Assembly (NCBI GenBank): GCA_035699085.1
Contig: DASSBG010000041.1
Coordinates: 1-64,000, forward strand
DNA length: 64,000 nt
From: DASSBG01 sp035699085
GTDB taxonomy: Bacteria > Pseudomonadota > Gammaproteobacteria > Xanthomonadales > Rhodanobacteraceae
Direction of reading: 5' to 3'
The notes below the pieces were generated by a model. That model was given only the letters and a program-made list of their open reading frames with translations. It was not told the origin of the DNA and made no database searches. A program made the translations under genes and the position numbers. Position 1 is the stretch's first letter. The number at the start of each line of letters is the position of its first letter. Of this stretch, positions 14,159 through 22,377 are shown one piece after another.

Positions 14159-16624
14159 TCAGTCACCAATGTCGATGTCGCCGAGGCTCTGCTCGAGCGT
14201 GTCCATGCCGGCCCAGGGATCCGCCTTCAGCCGCGCCAGCCGGCGGGGCAGGCTGCGCAGATCCCAGGCGTCCGCGCGCTTCAGGCGTGACAACTCGTCC
14301 CAGCGCAGCGGCACCGCGACCGATGCATTGGGCCGGGCGCGCAGCGAATACGAGGCGACGCTGGTGGCGCCACGTGCATTGCGCAGGTAGTCGACGAAGA
14401 TCTTGCCGCGCCGACGCTTCTTGTCGGCCACCGCGATGAATCGCTGCGGCTCGCTCGCGGCAAGCGTCTCTGCGAACGCGCGGGTGAAGTTCTTCACCTG
14501 GGGCCATGGGCTCGCTGGCCGCAGCGGCACGACCACGTGCAGCCCCTTGCCGCCGGTGGCGCGCAGGAACGAGCGCAGCCCCAATTGCTCCAGGTGGTCG
14601 TGGATCAGGCGCGCCGCCCGCTTGACCTCGGCCCACGCCACCTCGGGGTCGGGGTCAAGGTCGATGACGATGCGGTCCGCATTGTCGGGGTCCTCGGCCA
14701 GCGCACCCCAAGGGTGGAACTCCAGCGTATTCATCTGCACCAGTTGCATTACCGACTCGGCGTCGGTGGCGACCAGGTAGTTGGCGGCGCGGCCGCTTTC
14801 CTCCTTCAGGCGCGCGGTGGCCACCTTGTCCAGCCCTGCGCCGTGGTGCTTCTGGAAGAAGCAGGCATCGTCGGCACCGTCGGGGCAGCGGATGATCGAC
14901 AACGGCCGACCGGTGATGCCGGGCAGCAACCAGTCCATCACCGCGCGGTAGTAATCGGCCACCTCGCCCTTGGTCACGCCGGCGGAGGGGTAAACGATGC
15001 GCTCGGCGTGGGTGATGTGCTGGCGCGGCATGGCCTGCTCCTGTGTCGGTGGCGCGGCGGTGCCCTTCGGGCGCAGGTCGTCCGGCCGCTTGTCCTCGCG
15101 CAGCGTCTTCAGCGAGGGCTGGCGCAGCAGCCCCTGGTTGCCGATACCGCGGTAGAACACCTCGGCCACGAGTTGCGGCTCGAACCAGGTGGCGCCGCGC
15201 GGCGGCGTGGCCGCCCCGGGCAGCCTCGCGGTCGGCTTAGTCGACGCGGTCCGCGCCTGCAGCGCCTTGCCCAGTGTCCGCAACTGTTCGTCGCTGAAGC
15301 CGGAACCGACGCGGCCGACGTAGGCCCAGCCGCCTTTCGGATCGGGGCGCGCCAGCAGCAGCGAGCCGAAGCCGCCGCGGCTGCCCTTGGGCGCGGTGAA
15401 GCCCACCACGGCGAACTCGTCGCTCTCGCGGCGCTTGGATTTGGTCCAGTCGTCGCCGCGGCCGGCGCGGTAGGGCGAGGCGCGGCGCTTGGAAACGACG
15501 CCTTCCAGTCCGTGCTTGACGGCGTGGTCGAACGCTTGCTCGCCGTGGCCGAGCACGTGGCTGCTGTAGGCGAGGTGCGCCGGTGGATCCGCCAGCACTT
15601 GCTCCAGCAGCGCCTTGCGCGCTTCCAGCGGCGCGCCGGTCAGGTCCTGCCCGGCCAGGTGGAGCAGGTCGAACAACACGAAGCTGAGCGGCTCCTGGCG
15701 TTCGCCGGAGAGAGTCGCCTGCAGCAGGCCGAAATCCTGCGGCGCGCCATTGCCGGCGATCACCTCGCCATCGAGCGCCGCCGTGTCCAGGCGCAGCGCC
15801 TCGACGGCGGACGCAATCTCCGGCAGCTTCGCCGTCCAGTCCAGCGCGTTTCGTGACCACAGCCGGACCGAACCGTCCACCACGGTGGCAAGGATGCGGT
15901 AGCCGTCCCATTTTGTTTCGTGCAGCCAGTCATCCGAGGCGGGCGGCGCGTCGCGCAGCCGGGCCAGTTCCGGCGCGAAGGGTTCCTGGCGCAAGCGCCC
16001 GCTTTTCGCGCCCTCCAGCGCCCTGGCGCGCGCGCTCCAGTCGCGCTTGCGCCGGCTGCGCCGCTTGCCGACGCTGGCGGGCTTCGTGGCCTTCCCGCCG
16101 GTCTGTCCCTTCGCCGACGGCAACAGGTCGTCGGCCTCGACATGGCCCGCCTCGGCATCCTCGTCCTTGATCAGAAGCCACTGCGGCTGCGCCCCGGCGC
16201 GGTGCGTCCGCACGAGGTGCCAGGCCCCGTGCAGCCGTTGGCCGGACAACTCGAAGGCAAGGTGACCCTTGGCCAGCTGTGCCACCGGGTCGCCCCGCGT
16301 CGACCACAGGCCGCGGTCGAACAGCGCGACATCGCCCGCGCCGTAATGGCCTTCGGGGATGGTGCCTTCGAAATTGGCGTAATCCAGCGGATGGTCCTCG
16401 ACCTCCACCGCCAGGCGCTTGACCGCCGGATCGAAGCTCGGGCCCTTGGGCACGGCCCAGCTCTTCAGCACGTCGCCCACCTGCAGGCGGAAGTCATAGT
16501 GCCGGCGCCGCGCGTGGTGCAGCTGAACGACGAAGATCGGTCGCTGGCCGCTGCCGCGCTGGCGGCCAGCCGGTTCCGGGGTCTGCTGAAAGTCTCGCTT
16601 GCGGCTGTAGGCGCGCAGGTTCAC
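14159..16624 (-). CDS. ligD: ATP-dependent DNA ligase D (end-joining)
   Basis: An 821-residue multifunctional non-homologous end-joining enzyme with domains ordered phosphoesterase-ligase-polymerase, the Pseudomonas arrangement. The 3'-phosphoesterase shows VVQLHHARRRHYDFRL and SWAVPKGPS (about residues 35-75). The ligase core has ETKWDGYRIL with the nucleotidyl lysine of KxDGxR (near 240) plus VVSKRRASPYRAGR. The primase-polymerase contains RIVIDLDPDP with two catalytic Asp and FLRATGGKGLHVVVPL. The GTG at 16624 (MNLRAYSRKRDF) is preferred; the frame also stays open to a TTG at 16654. It works with Ku, encoded 8 kb away at 24513. Next to the Rec/kinase gene it is divergent. Confidence 0.95.
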   Translation of the reverse strand: MNLRAYSRKRDFQQTPEPAGRQRGSGQRPIFVVQLHHARRRHYDFRLQVGDVLKSWAVPKGPSFDPAVKRLAVEVEDHPLDYANFEGTIPEGHYGAGDVALFDRGLWSTRGDPVAQLAKGHLAFELSGQRLHGAWHLVRTHRAGAQPQWLLIKDEDAEAGHVEADDLLPSAKGQTGGKATKPASVGKRRSRRKRDWSARARALEGAKSGRLRQEPFAPELARLRDAPPASDDWLHETKWDGYRILATVVDGSVRLWSRNALDWTAKLPEIASAVEALRLDTAALDGEVIAGNGAPQDFGLLQATLSGERQEPLSFVLFDLLHLAGQDLTGAPLEARKALLEQVLADPPAHLAYSSHVLGHGEQAFDHAVKHGLEGVVSKRRASPYRAGRGDDWTKSKRRESDEFAVVGFTAPKGSRGGFGSLLLARPDPKGGWAYVGRVGSGFSDEQLRTLGKALQARTASTKPTARLPGAATPPRGATWFEPQLVAEVFYRGIGNQGLLRQPSLKTLREDKRPDDLRPKGTAAPPTQEQAMPRQHITHAERIVYPSAGVTKGEVADYYRAVMDWLLPGITGRPLSIIRCPDGADDACFFQKHHGAGLDKVATARLKEESGRAANYLVATDAESVMQLVQMNTLEFHPWGALAEDPDNADRIVIDLDPDPEVAWAEVKRAARLIHDHLEQLGLRSFLRATGGKGLHVVVPLRPASPWPQVKNFTRAFAETLAASEPQRFIAVADKKRRRGKIFVDYLRNARGATSVASYSLRARPNASVAVPLRWDELSRLKRADAWDLRSLPRRLARLKADPWAGMDTLEQSLGDIDIGD

Positions 16625-16841
16625 ATGGCAGGCCCGGGGCGTGGTTGAAGGCAATCATGCAGGCTCGCCGGGCACCGCCGGTGAACGCGAGGCCAACCGC
16701 CATGGGCGCCGCGCCCGAACATGAACGGCAGTCGTCGCGGTGAACGGCGGGTTATTGAGCAGACAGAATCCTCTGGATACGCTGGCGGATGCAATGCAAA
16801 GAGCGGATCAGTCACGTGCACAGGGCCGGGTAGGAATCCGC

Positions 16842-17963
16842 ATGCCAGACATCTCACTGGAAGGGGCGGCGATCCTCGTTGTCGATGACCAGCAGTCGAA
16901 CCTGGAACTGCTGGGCGAACTGCTGACCCGCCAGAAATACCGCGTGATGTCGGCGTTGGGCGGACGCCAGGCACTGCTGGTCGCGGCCGCGCGCAAGCCG
17001 GAGCTGGTGCTGCTGGACATGCGCATGCCCGACCTCAGCGGCATCGAGGTTTGCCGCCGGCTGCACAAGCTGGAAGGGCTCGGCGACGTTCCAGTGGTAT
17101 TCCTCACGGCCGCAACCGACCACGACTCGCTGGTCGAGGCCTTCAGCGTGGGTGCTGCCGACTACCTGGTCAAGCCGTTCGTTGCCGACGAACTGCTGGC
17201 CCGCGTGCGTACGCATCTGACCATCAAGCGCTCCCGCGCACGGCTGGCGGCACTGGCACGCGAACGGGAGGACCTCACGATCATCGTCGCCCACGACCTC
17301 AAGAACCCGCTCGCCAACATCCGCTTTGCCGCCAAGCTGCTGCAGCAGCGTGACATCGACGACGATTCACACCAGCTCGCCGAAGACATCCTGGCCTCGG
17401 CCAACGAGGCGCTGTCCTTCATCAAACGGTATCTCGGCACCCGCGAGCGGGGCGAGCAGCTGCGCGCGCTGGAGGTTGACAGCTTCGACCTTGCCGAGTT
17501 GGCGGCCGAGGCCGCCTCGCTGCAGAAAGCGGCGGCGAAGGCCGCTGACGTCGGCATCGTGATCGACGACGGCGACACCGTGCTGGCCCGCGGCGACCGC
17601 ATGGCCACCCGCAACGTGCTGCAGAACCTGCTGGCCAATGCCATCCACCACTCGCCGCGCGGCAGCAACGTGCACGTGGTGGTCGAGCGCAGCTACGACG
17701 GTAGCGCGCAGTGTCTCGTACTCGACCGCGGCCCGGGCATCAGCAGCCGCAACCAGGAGTTGCTGTTCAAGCGCTTCGCCCGGCTGGCCAGCGAAGGGCG
17801 GCCCAACAACTCGCAATCCACCGGCCTCGGCCTGGCCATCGCCAAGCATGACATCGACGCGATGCACGGCCACCTCTGGTATGAACCGCGCGCCGGCGGC
17901 GGCAGCGCCTTCGGCTTCGTCCTGCCGATGGGCGAGGAGCCGCGGGCGGACGTTCGCGCCTGA
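16842..17963 (+). CDS. Response regulator-histidine kinase fusion
   Basis: A roughly 373-residue cytoplasmic signalling protein. An N-terminal receiver domain (ILVVDDQQSN, LLDMRMPDLSG phospho-Asp, LTAAT, VKPF; about 8-125) is joined to a HisKA dimerisation helix with IIVAHDLKNPLANIR (phospho-His near 155) and an HATPase domain with NLLANAIHHSPRG, LDRGPGISSRN and STGLGLAIAKHDI. No membrane segment or sensor domain is present, so it probably relays phosphate from another kinase. The start at 16842 follows GTAGGAA; GTG 16740 and ATG 16791 are upstream alternatives. The stop is 17 bases before the FNT transporter, suggesting an operon with it and the CDF gene. Confidence 0.88.
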   Translation: MPDISLEGAAILVVDDQQSNLELLGELLTRQKYRVMSALGGRQALLVAAARKPELVLLDMRMPDLSGIEVCRRLHKLEGLGDVPVVFLTAATDHDSLVEAFSVGAADYLVKPFVADELLARVRTHLTIKRSRARLAALAREREDLTIIVAHDLKNPLANIRFAAKLLQQRDIDDDSHQLAEDILASANEALSFIKRYLGTRERGEQLRALEVDSFDLAELAAEAASLQKAAAKAADVGIVIDDGDTVLARGDRMATRNVLQNLLANAIHHSPRGSNVHVVVERSYDGSAQCLVLDRGPGISSRNQELLFKRFARLASEGRPNNSQSTGLGLAIAKHDIDAMHGHLWYEPRAGGGSAFGFVLPMGEEPRADVRA

Positions 17964-17980
17964 CGGCGCGTACCTGTCCG

Positions 17981-18952
17981 ATGCCGGAGCGAAGGCCACC
18001 TTCCAGTGATGCGCCGGGCGACGCAGACCCGCCGGGCGCAACGCAGGGAGCCGAGGGCCGGGAAGGCAAGCGCGACCAGCGCGACCGGCATGGCCTTGGT
18101 GGCGATCGCGCCGAAGCGCACAGCGAGGAGAAGGGTTTTTCGCTGTCGCGGCGCGAGAAGCGGGACGTGGCGGAAAAGCTGCCGCCGCGGGCCACCGTGC
18201 TGCACGAGGCGATACGCGTCGAGGGTGAGGCCGAGCTAAAGCGCAAGCCGCAGGCGCTGGTCCTGTCGGCGATTGCCGCCGGGCTGTCGCTGGGTTTCTC
18301 GATGCTGGCCAAGGCCCTGTTGTACGCGCACCTCGGCGACTTCCCGGCGAGGTTCGTGGTCGTCAGCCTCGGCTACACGGTCGGCTTCCTTGTCGTGGTG
18401 CTGGCGCGCCAGCAACTGTTCACCGAGATCACCATGACCGCGGTGCTGCCGGTGATGACGCGGCCGAGCTGGCGCAAGCTGCTGCAACTGCTGCGCATGT
18501 GGGGCCTGGTGTTCCTCGGCAACCTGCTCGGCGTCGCGCTGTTTGCCTGGGCCATCAGCCATCTGGATCTGTTCCAGCCGCCGGTCCGGCAGGCGCTGCT
18601 TCATGGTGCGCACGAGCTGATGCAGAACACGCCCATCCAGATGTTCGACAAGGCGATCTTCGCCGGATGGCTGCTGGCCACCATGGTCTGGCTGCTGCCG
18701 GCTGCCGAGCAGTCGCGGGCGCTGGTGGTGATCGCGCTGACCTACCTGATCGCGCTGGGCGGCTTCACCCACGTCATCGTCGGCTCGACCGAGGCACTGT
18801 ACCTGGTGTTCCGCGCGCAGCTCGGCTTCGGCGAGTTCCTCTGGCACTTCATGCTGCCGACGCTGGCCGGCAACATCGTCGGCGGCAGCCTGATGTTCGC
18901 CCTGCTCAGCCACGCCCAGGTGCGCAGCGACGAGGAGGACGACGGGCCATGA
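17981..18952 (+). CDS. Formate/nitrite transporter (FNT) family protein
   Basis: A 323-residue protein. A hydrophilic, charged N-terminal extension of about 75 residues precedes six membrane segments of the FNT fold (aquaporin-like pentameric channel for formate, nitrite, hydrosulfide or lactate). Family features include LSAIAAGLSLGFSML, ARQQLFTEITMTAVLP and GGFTHVIVGSTEALYLVF. The usual first-helix pattern is recognisable, but the substrate is not predictable. The long N-terminus is unusual for FocA/NirC and resembles the FNT subgroup found next to stress genes. Its stop overlaps the CDF start by four bases. Confidence 0.85.
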   Translation: MPERRPPSSDAPGDADPPGATQGAEGREGKRDQRDRHGLGGDRAEAHSEEKGFSLSRREKRDVAEKLPPRATVLHEAIRVEGEAELKRKPQALVLSAIAAGLSLGFSMLAKALLYAHLGDFPARFVVVSLGYTVGFLVVVLARQQLFTEITMTAVLPVMTRPSWRKLLQLLRMWGLVFLGNLLGVALFAWAISHLDLFQPPVRQALLHGAHELMQNTPIQMFDKAIFAGWLLATMVWLLPAAEQSRALVVIALTYLIALGGFTHVIVGSTEALYLVFRAQLGFGEFLWHFMLPTLAGNIVGGSLMFALLSHAQVRSDEEDDGP

Positions 18953-19944
18953 GCGGACCGCAGCGGCGCGCAAACGGGAGGCGTGGCAAGCCCAGCGGGG
19001 CGCACCTGGTCGTTTACGTGGCGCTGGCCGGCAACCTGCTGATCGCGATCACCAAGTTCGCTGCCGCAATGTTCACCGGCAGCTCGGCGATGCTCAGCGA
19101 AGGCGTGCACTCGCTGGTCGACACCGGCAACGAGGTGCTCCTGCTCTACGGCATGCACCGCTCGGAGATTCCGCCCGATCGCGCGCATCCGCTTGGCTAC
19201 GGCCGCGAGATGTACTTCTGGAGCTTCGTGGTGGCGATCATGGTGTTTGCGCTCGGCGCGCTGGCCTCGCTGTACGAGGGCATCCACCATGTGCTGAACC
19301 CGGAGCCGCTGACCTCGCCGGTGTGGGCGTACGCGGTGCTCGGGATCTCGACCATCTTCGAGGGTGTCTCATGGTCGGTGGCCTTGCGCGACATGCGCCG
19401 CAGCAAGGGCGCGCAGGGCTACGTCGAGGCCGTGCGCAGCAGCAAGGATCCGGCAACTTTCACCGTGCTGCTCGAGGACAGCGCGGCACTGGCCGGGCTC
19501 GCGATCGCCTTCCTCGGCGTGTTCCTGTCCAGCGAGTTGCAGATGCCGGTTCTGGACGGCGCCGCGTCCATCGGCATCGGACTGGTTCTGGTCGCCACGG
19601 CACTGTTCCTCGGCCGGGAGAGCAAGGCACTGTTGATTGGCGAATCCGCCCTGCCGTCAGTGACCGAGACCGTCGAGCGCCAAGCGGCCACCGATCGCTC
19701 CATTGCCCACGTCAACGGCGTGCTGACCATGCAACTCGGCCCGCGCCAGGTGGCCGTCGCGGTCAGCGCCGAGTTCGCCGACCAGCTCGACGTGCCGGAG
19801 CTGGAGACCTGCATCAATGGCCTGGAGGCGCGCATCCGCGACGAGAACCCGCAGATCACTGCGCTGTTCGTGAAGCCGGAGACCCAGGGCCAGTGGGCGC
19901 GGCGGCGGCACGCGCGTGCGCTGGGCGAACCTCCGCCGGAGTAG
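18949..19944 (+). CDS. Cation diffusion facilitator, ZnT9-like
   Basis: A 331-residue membrane transporter with six predicted helices and a cytoplasmic C-terminal domain. TM2 has the metal motif SEGVHSLVDTGNE (HxxxD). HPLGYGREMYFWSF is typical of the SLC30A9/ZnT9-like subgroup. The TM5 position reads LEDSAALAGL rather than HxxxD, a substitution expected in this subgroup. The substrate may be Zn2+ or another divalent metal, or not metal at all in ZnT9-like proteins. It is translationally coupled to the FNT gene, so the two probably act together. No transcription regulator lies beside it other than the upstream Rec-kinase fusion. Confidence 0.85.
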   Translation: MSGPQRRANGRRGKPSGAHLVVYVALAGNLLIAITKFAAAMFTGSSAMLSEGVHSLVDTGNEVLLLYGMHRSEIPPDRAHPLGYGREMYFWSFVVAIMVFALGALASLYEGIHHVLNPEPLTSPVWAYAVLGISTIFEGVSWSVALRDMRRSKGAQGYVEAVRSSKDPATFTVLLEDSAALAGLAIAFLGVFLSSELQMPVLDGAASIGIGLVLVATALFLGRESKALLIGESALPSVTETVERQAATDRSIAHVNGVLTMQLGPRQVAVAVSAEFADQLDVPELETCINGLEARIRDENPQITALFVKPETQGQWARRRHARALGEPPPE

Positions 19945-19950
19945 CGGCGG

Positions 19951-20445
19951 TCAGCTGCCTGGTGGGGCGGGATGCTGGCCGTCGTTGGCGGCGGCGTTTG
20001 CCTCGCCGTGTGCGGCGTCGCGCCTGGTCGTGGCAGCCTGGACCGCCGCCTCGTAACGCGCCTTGGCCCGTTCCTGGCAGGGAACGATATCCTCGCCGCC
20101 GAGCGCGGCGCAGCGCGTGGTGGCCACCTTGTAGGCCGCCTGCGCCTCGGCCTTGGCGAGATTGAAACGGGCGTCGGCCCGGGTTTGCAGGCTGTCCACA
20201 CGCTGGTCGCGGAGGGCATCCTCGTTGCCGGCGCGCGCTTCCTCATGTGCGCGATGCTCAGCCTGTTGCACCTGCTCGATCTGATCCCGCGCCTGTTGGC
20301 GTGCGTCGCTGACCTTCTGCGCAGCGTCGGCCCTGGCAGCGCGCATCGTGTTTTTGGCATCGGCGCCATCGTCGCCGCCACATGCACACAGCAACATCGC
20401 CGCAGTGGCAATGCCCAAGGCCGCAACGCGCTGTGCTCGTGTCAT
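19951..20445 (-). CDS. Predicted lipoprotein with coiled coil
   Basis: A 164-residue exported protein of unknown function. The ATG at 20445 gives a signal peptide ending in a lipobox (ATAAMLLCACGG, Cys near residue 20). The mature part is Ala/Arg/Glu/Gln-rich and strongly helical (VSDARQQARDQIEQVQQAEH), suggesting a long coiled coil in the periplasm. Two further cysteines (ATTRCAALGG and IVPCQER) may form a disulfide. It is convergent with the CDF gene with a gap of only six bases. Its placement in a stress-gene region is the only functional clue. Confidence 0.7.
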   Translation of the reverse strand: MTRAQRVAALGIATAAMLLCACGGDDGADAKNTMRAARADAAQKVSDARQQARDQIEQVQQAEHRAHEEARAGNEDALRDQRVDSLQTRADARFNLAKAEAQAAYKVATTRCAALGGEDIVPCQERAKARYEAAVQAATTRRDAAHGEANAAANDGQHPAPPGS

Positions 20446-20785
20446 CGCCAGACTCCGAAGTTGCGCCTGGATTATAGCGCCGTGGTGCAGCGCGTTGACC
20501 CGCGATTCAATCTCATGAATTCGCGCAGCCGCAGACACGGAACGCCAACGCAAAATTCACGGCCGCGATGAAACCATCTTTACGACCATGGAACGGCCCG
20601 AATCGAACAGGGAACAATGGTGCTGGAGCGTTATCCCATAGCCGGACGTTGATTATCGGATGCCGGGCAACTGCCTGCTGCCGATGATTTTCCAACCGTC
20701 CGCGCAATGGCCCAGTGCCAGCGCCGTGGTGGCGGGTACCGCCGCGGCGCATCAAACCGCCAATGCAAACAGGAGTAGACAAACC
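20446..20785. other. 340-bp divergent intergenic region
   Basis: It separates the minus-strand lipoprotein gene from the first BON gene and must hold both promoters. The stretch is less GC-rich around 20560-20700 than its surroundings. No promoter hexamers convincing enough to call, and no ORF with a credible start, were seen. An AGGAG ribosome-binding site lies at 20771-20775 for the BON gene. Confidence 0.5.
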
Positions 20786-21154
20786 ATGCGCAACAACAAA
20801 AAGCTCGCTGCAGCCGCCGCTTCCGCACTGTTCATGTCCGCGCTCGCCATTCCGGGCATGGCGCTCGCCGGTCAGCCCGCCAGTGCATCGACCGCCCCGG
20901 CCTGGTCCAGCGCCGCCACCAGCGTGACCGGCCAGGTCAGCGACACCACCATCACCAGCAATGTGAAGACCAAGCTGATGTCGATCAGCTCGGCCGTATC
21001 CCGGGACGTGTCGGTGACGACCGACGACGGTGTGGTGACGCTTGCGGGCGAGGTCGACACGCAGAACCAGAAAAATCAGGTGATCCAGAAGGCCAAGTCT
21101 GTCGATGGCGTGAAGCGCGTCGACAGCAGCGGACTGACGGTATCCACCGACTGA
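20786..21154 (+). CDS. Exported BON-domain protein (first copy)
   Basis: A 122-residue protein. A signal peptide (MRNNKKLAAAAASALFMSAL; cleavage after MALAG or nearby, about residue 29) precedes one BON domain (about 48-120) with SDTTITSNVKTKLM, VSVTTDDGVVTLAGEV and GVKRVDSSGL, the strongly conserved glycines being present. BON domains bind phospholipid or membranes and occur in OsmY-like osmotic-stress proteins. The start follows AGGAG with good spacing. It is a paralog of the next gene, whose signal peptide shares the string MSALAIP. An intrinsic terminator follows. Confidence 0.88.
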   Translation: MRNNKKLAAAAASALFMSALAIPGMALAGQPASASTAPAWSSAATSVTGQVSDTTITSNVKTKLMSISSAVSRDVSVTTDDGVVTLAGEVDTQNQKNQVIQKAKSVDGVKRVDSSGLTVSTD

Positions 21155-21491
21155 TCGGTTCTGCGGGGCGGCCCGCAAGCGCGGGCCGCCTTTTCCGCGC
21201 GAACGTCGGCTGAACGATTGACCGCCGGGCAACATTCAACGTCATGAATCATTGCTCCGGCAACTGCTCAACCACCATGCCTTCGTTCACGCCGCTTCTG
21301 AAAAAATGTGCGGGTCAATGGAATGCGGCCCCGACAACAAGGACCCAGGCGCCGTCGACGCTATTGCCAAAACGACGCAAGCCTGCTGCATTCGCCGGTT
21401 CATTCAATGTCAGCGACATCTACAGCTGCATATTTCACCGGCGCAACTGGCGCCGGTTGAAACATGCCAACAAAGTCAGGAGAAACACACC
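21155..21491. other. 337-bp gap between the two BON genes
   Basis: The first 40 bases hold the terminator at 21167-21194. The remainder is a probable promoter region for the second BON gene, containing TTGACC near 21218 but no good -10 at the right spacing. CAGGAG at 21477-21482 is the ribosome-binding site. The 15-20 bases before both BON starts resemble each other, which suggests a duplication that included the leader. Confidence 0.5.
21167..21194 (+). terminator. Intrinsic terminator after first BON gene
   Basis: A perfect 10-bp stem (GGCGGCCCGC with GCGGGCCGCC) around an AAGC loop, followed by TTTT. The stem is identical in sequence to the terminator after the CsbD gene. Confidence 0.9.
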
Positions 21492-21965
21492 ATGCGTATC
21501 CACAACAAGTTGACCGCGGCCGCGGTTTCCGCGATTTTCATGTCGGCGCTCGCGATTCCGGCCATGGCGTCGGCGCAAAGCACCCCCAACAACCCCTCGG
21601 TGCCACCGACCAGCCCGACCAACAACCCGCCGCCGGTGACCACGCCGCCGCCGACGCCGCCGGCGAACCAGCACGCATACGAAAACGCCAACGAGCACTC
21701 TGCCTTGAACCGGGACCAGCCGGTCAGTGATACGTCGATCACCACCCAGGTGAAGTCGCAATTGATGGCGAACGGCGGCATGGCGTCGCAAGATGTCTCC
21801 GTCCACACGATGAATGGCGTCGTGACGTTGTCAGGCACGGTCGATTCGCAGTACGAGAAAAACCAGATCCTGCAGGCGGCCCAGTCGGTCGACGGCGTCA
21901 TCCGGGTCGACAGCAGCGGACTGACCGTGTCGGTCGAGCCGTCGACGTCCGGCAGCGTCTACTGA
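21492..21965 (+). CDS. Exported BON-domain protein (second copy)
   Basis: A 157-residue paralog of the preceding gene. The signal peptide (MRIHNKLTAAAVSAIFMSAL, cleavage after MASA) is followed by a Pro/Asn/Thr-rich linker of about 35 residues (PPPVTTPPPTPPANQ) and one BON domain with SDTSITTQVKSQLM, VSVHTMNGVVTLSGTV and GVIRVDSSGL. The linker, absent from the first copy, may span cell-wall or periplasmic space. The start is set by CAGGAG and the signal peptide. It lies 40 bases before the CsbD gene. Confidence 0.88.
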   Translation: MRIHNKLTAAAVSAIFMSALAIPAMASAQSTPNNPSVPPTSPTNNPPPVTTPPPTPPANQHAYENANEHSALNRDQPVSDTSITTQVKSQLMANGGMASQDVSVHTMNGVVTLSGTVDSQYEKNQILQAAQSVDGVIRVDSSGLTVSVEPSTSGSVY

Positions 21966-22005
21966 CGGCAGCCACAGGTAAACCCCGAACGACGGAGAAG
22001 CAACG

Positions 22006-22203
22006 ATGAACGATGACAGGATCAAGGGTCAGTGGAACCAGATCAGCGGCAAGATGAAGTCCAAGTGGGGCAAGCTCACCGACGACGATCTTGACGTTGC
22101 CGAGGGCGATGCAACCTACCTGAGCGGCAAGCTGCAGGAACGGTACGGCATTGCACGTGACGAAGCGGACGATCAGATCCGCGATTTCTCACGCTCCATT
22201 TGA
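22006..22203 (+). CDS. CsbD family stress protein
   Basis: A 65-residue small hydrophilic protein. MNDDRIKGQWNQISGKMKSK and WGKLTDDDLDVAEGDATYL are the classic CsbD/YjbJ pattern. The family is strongly induced by general stress, phosphate limitation or osmotic stress in several bacteria, but the molecular activity is unknown. GAGAAG precedes the ATG. It ends with a strong terminator and follows the two BON genes, which are often co-induced in stress regulons. Confidence 0.92.
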   Translation: MNDDRIKGQWNQISGKMKSKWGKLTDDDLDVAEGDATYLSGKLQERYGIARDEADDQIRDFSRSI

Positions 22204-22222
22204 CCCGGACGCCCAGTGACAC

Positions 22223-22251
22223 GGCGGCCCGCCATGGCGGGCCGCCTTTTT
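22223..22251 (+). terminator. Intrinsic terminator after CsbD gene
   Basis: A perfect 10-bp stem with a CATG loop, followed by TTTTT. The stem sequence equals that at 21167-21190. Confidence 0.92.
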
Positions 22252-22377
22252 GCGTTTCGTGAACGGCACGCCATGAGGCGTGGCGCCGGTGCTTGTTGAG
22301 GCTGGCGTCACCATGCAGAATGCAAGGAACGGCCTGCGCCGCGAGAGCGCGCCGGGCGATCACGCAGAGGACGATTG

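Noticed and set aside
16625..16654. Upstream TTG start of ligD
   Set aside because: GTG at 16624 gives the family N-terminus MNLRAYSRKRDF; the extension has no ribosome-binding site.
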